From Bathymodiolus brooksi (lineage: Eukaryota > Mollusca > Bivalvia > Mytilida > Modiolidae): 64,000 bases of DNA. The stretch is from contig OY804578.1 in assembly GCA_963680875.1 (NCBI GenBank), positions 24,333,101-24,397,100 on the forward strand, written 5' to 3'. Made by a program: the position numbers and the translations under genes. The notes below the pieces were generated by a model, which was not told the DNA's origin, ran no database searches, and saw only the letters and a program-made list of their open reading frames with translations. Shown here in pieces: positions 55,111 to 64,000 of the stretch (positions are counted from its first letter, which is position 1; each line of letters starts with the position of its first letter).

Positions 55111-55312
55111 TGTTACATACTAATTTTTCCCCCTACTCATTTTCCCCCCCGGAAAAATGAGTATATACTAGTTTTCCCCCCGGAAAGATCAGTATATACT
55201 CATTTTCCCCCCCGGAAAGATCAGTATATACTCATCTTTCCCCCTGATTTTTAGGGGGGAAATCTGAGTATATACTGAAGTTTCCCCCTCATACTCAATT
55301 CTCCCCCTTTGC
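55111..55312 (+). repeat. left striped terminal inverted repeat
   Basis: Five to six stripes separated by agtatatact, itself a palindrome, alternating with C-runs of five to seven. Confidence 0.85.
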
Positions 55313-57285
55313 ACTATAGACTATACAAGGGCAATAACTCCTATAAGGGGTCGACCCTATGGAGACTTTTGTAGAGCTTTTGATGCTGAAGAAGGAAGAT
55401 CACCTCTATTTTTCTCTATATGTAATACTTTTTGAAATATTAGCCAATGACTGCAGTTTGAACCCTATGTTCTATTTTTAGCCATGGCGGCCATGTTTTT
55501 TTAATCGACGGATATATAATTCACAAACTATAGTCTACACACCCAAAGGATCATTCATACCAAGTTTGGTTGAATTATGTACAGTGGTTCTCAAGAAGAA
55601 TATCAAAATGTAAAAAGTTAACGCAATGTGAAGGACGGGGGGGGGTTCCGACCACCGAAACCCCCCTGGATTCGCCAATGGTTATCTGTTAATTTATTCT
55701 TAAGAATTTCAACTGCTTACAGTACACCGAGACACAACATATATAGCTTTAAACTAAACAAACTATGTTGTGGTAGCTTGTTTGTTTGTAATCGATCATT
55801 TTAAATAAAGATCAGTAACTATAGAATGGCAGTGTCCATCAATGACGCATAACTATGAATGATACAATTATTAGTTCTACTGTCAAGAGTGTGGATTTGT
55901 TTTACCGAACATAATTATACCAATCTATCATATTATGTTCATTTCAAATGATGAACTAAACGGTAACAGTATTCTCTAAATTAAACTACTACTATGAGGG
56001 GGGAAGGACCCTTTTCAGGACTTCGGGATGGTGTTTTTTTAAGCTCGAGAATTCGGGATTGACCATTTCGGGATTCGGGATTGAAATTTTATTATATTCG
56101 GGACTTCTGGATTTCAAGTTTTTTTAGTTCGGGACTAAGGGGATTTCAAGATTTTTAGTTCGGGGTTTCGGGGTCAGACCCCCTCCTAACCCCTTCTACT
56201 ATATCAGCACAACTATTTTTTGCTTCGTTTCATGATCAAATTATTATAAAATTGAGCCATCTTGATAAATGCGTTTGTCTCCATCTTTTTTGATTGATCT
56301 ACCGAAAGTGGTAGCACTATAATACCATATTCACACGTATTCCGGATTGAAACTGAATCATTAAATCGAATTTAAATCCGTTATAATTGTTGTATCGGAT
56401 TTGAAATCAGTTAGCGTTCGCATATGGTCAACCAATGCGTAATTGTTCGTCTGTATTGAATTTATCTGTGGTTTGCATATTGACTAGAAATTGTACTGAG
56501 GGATCTGGTGTTTGTTTAGATCGGATGAGGGATTTTTTCCGATTCGTCAACAAATGGTCATCAGGAGACATTGGAAACATTGTTAGTTTTTCAATAATCT
56601 TTTTTCAAGAAACACTGAAGCGATGGTATGGAAACGTGATTTGTATGTTCATTTTAAGGTCCTTGACAGGTCTTGTTACTTTTTGAGCCCATCGGAAATT
56701 CAAAATCTTTGCCAGCGGAGGTCAAAGTTTGCTTTGAAACCATATGTAAAGCAAAATTTTCATGGTCTACTTGGAAAACACTGAACAGAATTTAACCACA
56801 CTTGGCAGAGGTGTTCACTATTATGTCCTACACAAGTGTTGTTACTTTTCATGCCGATTCGTTAAAAAATGAATAAAAGAAGAATGTGTCTGAGGACACG
56901 GAATTTTCCGCTTTCAGCTAAGTGGGCCTAACTTCCAAGCCGTATGTGGGATCTGGCTGCAATTGAACCTGACCTGCATATTATAGTTGTAAACATTGTC
57001 TTGAAATTTCAGAGTCCTTTACAGGTGATAATGGTTTTTATGCCGATCGGAAATTCAAAATGGTCGACAGCGAAGGTCAAAATTGCTTTGAAAACCTATG
57101 AATTACATTTTCGTAATCTCATTGAGAACCACTGAACATAATTTAACCAATTTAACTTTGAGGGTGTTCACTATGAGGTACTACACAAGTGTTGTTTCTT
57201 TGGTGCAGATCGATAGGAGACTTTGAATATTCTGATTAATCGATTTTCAAGAACCACTGAAGGCATTGTCGGGGGAAATTTATTA
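55313..57285. repeat. internal dispersed repeats of the 4-kb element
   Basis: 55440-55680 resembles a common molluscan repeat (tagccatggcggccatgttt, ataccaagtttggttgaatt). 55990-56210 repeats ttcgggattcgggattgaaa-type phrases. 56690-56860 and 57030-57210 are two copies of a segment with cgatcggaaattcaaaatgg and gaggtcaaa...gctttgaaa. No intact gene. Confidence 0.6.
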
Positions 57286-57289
57286 AAGT

Positions 57290-58800
57290 AGTCGTCATCC
57301 TCACTACCTTTCTCACCCTTCCTCTCCATCCTCTTCCTCACTGCCTCTCTCTCTCCTTCTTCTCCATCCTCCTCCTCACTACCTCTCTCCCTCCTTCCTT
57401 CCCATCCTCCTCCTCACTACCTCTCTCCCTCCTTCCTCTTCTCTACTTCTCTCCCTCCTTGCTCTCCTCTTCTTACTACCTCTCTCCCTTCTTCCTCTCC
57501 CTCCTACTCACTGCCTCTCTCCCTCCTTCCTCTCAATCCTCCTCCTCACTACTTCTCCCTCATTCCTCTCCATCCACTTCCTCACTACCTATCTCCCTCC
57601 TTCCTCTCAGTCATCCTCACTACCTCTCTCCCTCCTTCTTCCTCTTCTCTACTTATCTCCCTCCTTGCTCTCCTCTTCTTACTACCTCTCTCCCTACTTC
57701 CTCTCCCTCCTACTCACTGCTTCTCTCCCTCCTTCCTCTCAATCCTCCTCCTCCCTCATTCCTCTCCATCCACTTCCTCACTACCTATCTCCCTCCTTCT
57801 TCTCAGTCTTCCTCACTACCTCTCTCCCTCCTTATTCCTCTTCTCTATTTATTTCCCTCCTTGCTCTCCTCTTTTTACTACCTCTCTCCCTTCTTCCTCT
57901 CATCCCTACTCACTGCCTCTCTCCCTCCTTTCTCTCAATCCTCCTCACTACTTCTCCTCCCTCATTCCTCTCCATTCACTTCATCACTATCTCTCTCCCT
58001 CCTTCCTCTGATTCATCCTCTCCCCCTCCTTCCTCTCAATCCTCCTCACTACCTCTCTCTCCTTCTTCTCCATCCTTCTCACTACCTCTCTCCCTCCTTC
58101 CTCTGGCATCCTCCTCACTACCGCTCTCCTTCCTTCCTCTCAATCCTCCTCACTACTTCTCTCCCTCATTCCTATCCATCCTCCTCACTACCTCTCTCCC
58201 TCCTTCCTCTCAGTCATCCTCACTACCTCTCTCCCTCCTTCCTCTCAGTCATCCTCACTACCTCTCTCCCTCCTTCCTCCCAGTCATCCTCACCACCTCT
58301 CCATCCTTCATTCCTTTCAATCCGCCACCTCATTACCTCTCTTCTCTTTCCTGTAATATTATCATCCACCTCATTACCTCTGTCTTTCTTCCGTCTCCAT
58401 CCTCCTTATTTAACTCTTCCTAATTACCTTCCCCGTATGCTTTTCTCCTCCGTCGTCATCATCATCCTCCTTATTACCTCCTCCTCACTACTTCTCTCCT
58501 CCTCGTTTACTTCGTCCTTTCTATCCTCTTCCTTCAAATCTCCTCTTCAATACCTGTTTCACTACTTCCTCATCATTATCCTCCTCACTATCTCCATCCT
58601 TTTCCATATTGACTCCCTCCCTAATTCCTCCCCGTCATCCTCCTTATTTATACCTCTAGTATCTCTCCTTCCTCTCCATCGTCTTTTTACCATTCTCCCT
58701 CCGTCCTCTCTATCGTTCTCTTTATATTCCTTCCTTCCTGCCCTCTTCCTCATACCTGTCAGCTGTGCCTTCCAGCACTTAACAAACTTGAGTTTTTCTC
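57290..58800 (+). repeat. 1.5-kb pyrimidine-rich low-complexity tract
   Basis: Degenerate repeats of ctcctcactacctctctccc with tccttcctctcaatc. Almost all C and T on the plus strand. The 450-codon frame made of Ser, Leu and Pro is a composition artefact. Confidence 0.95.
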
Positions 58801-58994
58801 ACTTGCACTAAGGAAGATCGCTTTATCACTCAAGTGTTTTTCCCATCCTTTCCTCCTACCTCCTTATCCGTTCTCACTCCATGTTCATGCTTGCCTTAGT
58901 TATTACTATTATCATTGTTGATACCCTCTTTCGTCCACATTTAACTATTATGTCTTCCACCATATACATGAATATAAGTGTACACAAGAAAAAC

Positions 58995-59190
58995 CATATT
59001 AAAATAGGAGAGGGGAAAAACTAGTATGAGGGGAAAAATGAGTATGTGTTAACACATACTTGGATTTCCGGGGGGGAAATTCAGTATATACTCATTTTTC
59101 CAGGGGGGAAATCTCAGTATATACTAATTTTTCCGGGGGGAAAACTGAGTATATACTCATTTTTCCGGGGAGAAAAATGAGTATGTAACA
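58995..59190 (+). repeat. right striped terminal inverted repeat
   Basis: Mirror image of the left end: stripes of ggggggaaa and agtatatactcatttttcc. Confidence 0.85.
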
Positions 59191-59300
59191 CCGGCAAAAT
59201 ATTTTTTGGTCTGACAAGATCTTCATGTCTGTCAGTCCGAATGACTGACAACTTCTCAGCAAATTTCGGGATGTTGCCAACGATTGATGACACTCCTTTA

Positions 59301-59548
59301 GGTGTGAAACCACTAATTCATTTCTTTAAGGTTTTCTATTAAATTTGTGTTTTTTCGAGCCTACCTGGCCATTTTATCTTTAGTTTAACCTTTCCAAGAC
59401 CATATATTTTCTGAAATTTTAATTAGTCCATTCCATTCAGTAATTTTCACAATACTCCAATGTGAAAGGAACTTTTTTCTTGAAAAGGGACTACTTGTAC
59501 TTTCGTATATGTTCTAAGCTCTGATTGGTGAATTAGTGGTTTGACACC
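59301..59548. mobile_element. 248-bp MITE with TA target duplication
   Basis: GGTGTGAAACCACTAATTCA at the left pairs with TGAATTAGTGGTTTGACACC at the right (one mismatch). TA on both sides (59299-59300, 59549-59550), as in Tc1/mariner-type insertions. Confidence 0.88.
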
Positions 59549-59550
59549 TA

Positions 59551-62500
59551 AAGCCAGTTTTTAAAAGAGCAAAAACTTGTTTCTTTAACCATTTGTTGTC
59601 CTAATTTCTATTCCTTAGGCATATCAACCCCAAAAAACCTCATAAGGTATGTGTCTGTCCGATATTTGCAAGCTCAAGTGTTCAAATGCAAAGGTACCTC
59701 TTGAAGATGTTTAATGAAAATATCTCCATTTACAGCTGTTGAGTTCAGATTGTGTAATATACCAAAACTTACCTATTCTCTTATATATTACAGTTATTAA
59801 GCTAATTTCTAACATAATAAGCAATTTTACCACATATATATATGCCTCAATTGTATATTTGATAGCTAAATACTATGAAATGTTTGCATTTAGCTCCCCC
59901 CTTTTTCGTCCCATAAAATGAGTTCATATCATTCTTAATTTTGTTAATTCATGCTTTTACCCCATCAATTATGTAGTTTAAGGTAGTAGGCCTGGGGTAT
60001 GGGAGATAACTCTATTTTCAGTGTCTTCTCAAATATATGATCATCTGTGCGTTTGAAAATTCCCCCTCAATTCCAAGCTTCTTGGTGACAAAGATTGTTT
60101 ACATTGGATATGGCCAGTTAAAAAAATGACTCCTTTTCCTTTTACCTTTCCATAGATGTGCTCCTTGCAGGGCTCACCAAACCAGGCGAAGTGGGCGAAA
60201 TTCTCGCCCTATATAGTCTGAAGTCGCTCTCCCTCGACTACAAAGCGAAATTAAAGTCGCCTTGTTTCTTTTTGCAGGTCTCTTTTCTTGCAAATAATCT
60301 TCGTTTTATGGTAAAGCTGATTGTCAAAACAATTGTAATCAATGGGAAGATACATAACAATAAGAGGAACAGGTTTTATTCAAGCAATAAAGAAGGTTTA
60401 ATTTGTTGATACAAAAGTATCACGGCAAACTTCTGCAAATTTGTACTGACGAAATTCCAGGTGAATATTGAATCCCAAATCTTAAAATATACAAACAGAC
60501 GCTTCCTTTACCAAATTGGCCATTGAATTGTGTTATATTCTAATTATTTTCACAAAACTTGAGTTATTTGTAGCTTTTTAAAAGCTAAAAAATCAACATG
60601 TCTAAGTTTTAAACACGGCGATCATGGGGACGTAGGAAATCGGGGGATGGAAACGAACATTTAGATGTCATTGACAGATTTCAAGGCAAAAATGAATAAA
60701 TCTAAAATCAATAAATATAAGATCAATAATAATAATATAACAAATACAAAACATGAATTTAATGTTAAATATGAAAGATATAAACAAGATATTAGCAAAG
60801 ATAGAAAGCTATGTTTGAGAAAAAAATTGTAATATCTGACCCTCTCTTATACCGCCACCCCCCTTCTTCTAAGACAACTAAAGAATAACCAGAATCAAAC
60901 AAATACAGCTGGGTGGCTGTCTGTGTTTTTTGTGTTTTTTTTTGTAATGAATTAATCAAGTAGAGTCACCCTCACCCTCAAACCCTTCCCCCTCCCCAGC
61001 CGACTTGAAAATAAAAAAGACAAATGCAGTCAATTGGTAATTTGGACATTCACTTTGTCAATTATAAGAATTGAAAAGCTTTTTGTTATTGGTAACTAGT
61101 TATTTTTTATCTCATAAACAAAGAAACTAGTAAAGGATGGGTGTGTGCTAACTTTCCTTGACACTTTCATTTTTTTCTGGGTACCTTCCATGAAAAACAT
61201 AAATTTAAATATTTTAAAAATCTGACGGTAAAAGTTTGTAAAATTTGGTGCAATGATGTCTATATGTCTATTCTTCAGTGTGACATTTTTTGGTGGAAAT
61301 TAATTGACAGGAATTTTTTTAATCCGATTTTTAATACCAAGGTGGTCCTCAGGGCATCCCCCCTTTTTTGCAGTTTCCACTGTTTGCACGTGATTATCTC
61401 CAAACAGGATATTCAGATATGCTAGATATTTCATATTTATTCAACAACAACACTCTCAAGTGTATTAAAGCCAAAATATTCCCTTTCAATCACAAATAAA
61501 TGTGCATATCTATTAGAATCTTCCGAAACTAGTATTACCATCTGGCATCAAGGATACCCCCAAAATTGCTATATTTAGGATGTGCTATGGAGAAAACGGC
61601 ACGGTGAAATTTTTTGAAACTTTGGCAGATAATGTATTTAGACATAACTATTCAATGATGCAAATTTAAAAAAAATTGAATGATGGGAAAATTTTAGGGT
61701 AACCCAGGTCTACCACCTTAAGACACAAAATAAGTTTTTGTTTATAGATCTTTAGTTGAAATTCCTTCTAATTCCATCAAATTTGCAAAAATATGATTTA
61801 TTGATATTCAAGTCTTGGAATTTCTGATGGTGCACAACTATAATTTACACCAAAACTCAATAAATATACCGGTATGCTTCCACATCATTTTTTCCACTGT
61901 TTAAGTAAGCTGGATGCTCAAATCTACTGTTACAGCCAAATAATACTCTAAAACATGAAATCCAAATTGACAATTTGAAAAATTAACAGAAAATGCTAAG
62001 CAGTCAAAATAATTTTTCTGGGATCACTTAAATTACCAGGTTTTTACTACATAATTTTCAATTAAAACTGTTTTCTATAGCCTTATATTATTTTATAAGT
62101 ACATTGTACATGTATTCTAACTGAAACTATCAAAATTTACCAGGACAAATTTGTAGGATTGAAAAAAATCAAATCATGATATCACCATATTCTATATTTG
62201 AAGTCGACAAACTGCCGCATGATGAAAATTTTTAAAATTCTTAATATCAACCATATTTTCAATATTATGTGCCCATCTACTGCAAAAACACATTCAATAA
62301 CATATTCAAAATAATTATAAAGTCATAAACAAAAATAAAATGAGTTGCAATACCCTGTGTCCATGTACATTTATATCCAGTGTTTAGGAACAATATTCAA
62401 AAATATTACATACCATGCATTTTGACCATGTAATCTGACACCACAATGCATTTTGTAGCATTTTTGTATGAAACATGTCACTCTGGGTCTGTTGTGACAT

Positions 62501-62555
62501 TGTTAGGCTAATTTGAACATGATAGCAACAAAAGATAATTTTGATGTATTTTGCC
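59551..62555. other. no gene recognised
   Basis: AT-rich sequence. The frame at 60158-60409 includes a duplicated-looking ggcgaagtgggcgaaattct but no protein family. No arrays or RNA genes seen. Confidence 0.4.
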
Positions 62556-63004
62556 GGTGTGAAACCACTTATTAATTTCTCTAAGGTTTTCTACTAAATT
62601 TGTGGTTTTTCGAGCCTACCTGGCCATTTTATCTTAAGTTTAACCTTTCCAGGATCATATATTTTCTGAAACGTACATGATTCCTCTACCTTCAGTCAAA
62701 ATATCAGGGCATGCTTATAATCTCGCAGTGAAATGCCATGCTACGGAAAACACCTACTCTAAAATTAGCTCGGTCATCCCTAAGAAATTCAGTATTTATA
62801 GGTCATGCATCAAATCCTCCATAGAGATATTAAAATACAACTAAGTCCATCAAATTTGGGCTCAAAATAATCCCTATATATTTAACTTCAATTATCAATT
62901 TTAATTAGTCCATTCCATTCAGTAGTTTTCACAATACTCCAAAGTGAAAGGAACTTTTTTCTTGAAATGGGACTACTTTCGTAGCTCTGATTGGTGAATT
63001 AGTG
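62556..63004. mobile_element. longer copy of the 59301 MITE family, right end lost
   Basis: ggtgtgaaaccacttattaa at the left and ctctgattggtgaattagtg at the right match the 248-bp element, with about 230 extra bases inside (62670-62895). The last TIR bases and TA flanks are missing. Confidence 0.8.
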
Positions 63005-63460
63005 AACCAAAGATTGAATCATCTTGTGTTGTATAGAAATTGTATCTGTGTAAGGATTATGTCTCTAAATACATATAATAAAAACGTAGATATAATATGA
63101 TATTATTGCAACATATCCCAAATCAAGCTACAGTCAATGGACATAAGTATTCGTCACCCTCGATTTTACGCTATATATTTCATATAAAACCACATTTTTC
63201 AAAAACATTATTGTGAAATCATTTCTATACGGATTTTAATCATTTTTACACCAGAAGAAGCAGAAATATAATATGATAATAGGAGTTGCCTAACTTGGGA
63301 CGAAGTCCAATAATTTTATTTAAACAATATTAACTCAGGTATATGAACCTATAATAAAAGCCGTCATTAGTTTTATTACATCATACAAATTATAAACATT
63401 GTCGGCCATTGTTGTTTATGGTTGTCAAGGACTACTTCATGCTCTATCTTGCGATATTTC
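63005..63460. other. no gene recognised
   Basis: AT-rich. aaaacgtagatataatatga near 63080 may be the tail of the dispersed repeat of 41-53 kb. Confidence 0.4.
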
Positions 63461-64000
63461 ACTCGTCGCAACTTCGGCTGATTCCGTACCTTCATCAAAC
63501 CTCGTCCGTATTACGATAGCTCCCATTGGAACTACTTGTGGAAATCTTCAATGAAGGAAGTATTAAAATAATTTCACTTTCGAATATTCATCCAATAATA
63601 ACATATTTTCATTCGTCGCAATGTCGGCTGATTCTGTACCTTCATCAAAGACCAATATTTTTCAAAGCAAACTCTATACAATCATCTATTGTCGCCATTT
63701 TAGAACTTATTCGTGGTGCGCAATGTTTGATTGAAGAGATACGGTCTTCCGGTGAAGAAATGTGACGCGTAGACGCACATCAAATATCGGCAAACTGCGG
63801 GTGATTCCGCTTCTCTCCCTCAATACTGTACTACGGTAATTGATATGCGTCTACGCGTCAAATTTCTTCGCCGGAAGACCGTATCACTTCAATCAAACAT
63901 TGCGCACCGCGAATAAGCTCTAAAATGGCAACAATAGATGAGTTTGCTTTGAAAAATATTGGTCTTTGATGAAGGTACGGAATCAGCCAACATTGCGACG
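63461..64000. repeat. large palindrome reaching the window end
   Basis: The arm from 63613 (cgtcgcaatgtcggctgatt) to about 63785 is the inverted copy of about 63838 to 64000. The centre includes gcgggtgattccgcttctct. The phrase tcgcaacttcggctgattcc at 63465 is a further direct copy of the arm's outer end. Read outward, both arms begin a short frame at ATGGC(A/G)ACAATAGATGA, giving MATIDDCIEFALKNIGL then a stop in the left arm; the right arm has a 7-base deletion in it. Confidence 0.88.

Larger units (their letters stand above)
55111..59190. mobile_element. 4.08-kb element with striped inverted ends
   Basis: Starts TGTTACATACTAATTTTTCC and ends AAAAATGAGTATGTAACA. About 200 bases at each end are built of inverted copies of a 30-35-base stripe (ccccccggaaa with atgagtatatactcattttt; right end ttttccggggggaaaactga). 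CCGG flanks both ends (55107-55110, 59191-59194), a possible four-base target duplication. The inside holds dispersed repeats, a pyrimidine tract and no transposase, so it is non-autonomous or a composite. Not classified. Confidence 0.7.

Noticed and set aside
56435..56686. 83-codon frame inside the 4-kb element
   Set aside because: No recognisable domain or transposase motif and repeat-derived surroundings; chance is likelier.
57459..58811. 450-codon plus-strand open frame rich in Ser, Leu and Pro
   Set aside because: Lies wholly in the pyrimidine tract. Translation of CT-rich DNA gives only Ser, Leu, Pro and Phe, and stops are rare by composition.

Overview
The window is eukaryotic genomic DNA, AT-rich, with spliced exons, many decayed transposons and a very large amount of tandem repeat. 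The best fit is a bivalve mollusc, possibly a mussel-like species. The clues are tRNA-derived SINEs with a 'gttaaacaacaa...cactcactcac' type tail, a tyrosinase-like pseudogene, Penelope-like, Tigger, tyrosine-recombinase and DDE_3 transposon remnants, and dispersed repeats that look molluscan. Species assignment is not possible from sequence reading alone.

Layout. 0-0.8 kb: one possible short exon on the minus strand. 0.77-6.6 kb: a 34-bp minisatellite of about 170 units. 7.1-9.1 kb: a 58-bp and then an 18-bp array. 9.9-14.7 kb: a decayed tyrosine-recombinase (DIRS/Ngaro-type) retrotransposon on the minus strand (gag, RT, RNase H, YR), followed by an SGNH-hydrolase fragment that ends in a hairpin. 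14.9-16.04 kb: half of a Tigger/pogo-type transposon. 17.1-17.8 kb: a 46-bp array, then a 100-bp exon that looks like TIMM21. 18.5-24.3 kb: SINEs, 40- and 42-bp arrays, a motif cluster resembling a promoter, and an RFX X-box near a small ORF. 24.75-28.74 kb: a 42-bp array with higher-order structure. 29.7-30.55 kb: a tyrosinase-like pseudogene. 32.7-33.5 kb: a LINE 3' end and a C2H2 zinc-finger exon. 35-37.7 kb: a divergent pair of broken genes (a Cys-rich/coiled-coil protein and a DDE_3 transposase). 38.1-39.0 kb: a 49-bp array. 39.58-39.91 kb: a near-perfect inverted duplication of an exon-like segment. 41.9-42.9 kb: a 39-bp array and a Penelope-like remnant. 45.05-47.3 kb: a 47-bp array split by a clean 797-bp transposon insertion.

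The main intact gene is at 47.85-54.73 kb on the plus strand. It can be assembled from four exons whose splice phases all agree, giving 506 residues: an N-terminal alpha/beta domain with a TIR-like strand/helix order, and a helical C-terminal part. I cannot name it. Its first intron begins with about 31 copies of a 35-bp repeat whose first copy is the end of coding exon 1 together with its splice donor, so the donor motif is repeated in a row.

55.1-59.2 kb is a 4.08-kb element with striped, approximately 200-bp inverted ends and CCGG flanks, carrying a long pyrimidine tract. 59.3-63.0 kb holds two copies of one MITE-like family. The window ends inside a large palindrome. About 17 kb, over a quarter of the window, is short tandem repeat, and at least three of the arrays appear to have grown out of a recognisable parent sequence (an exon end or a dispersed repeat).
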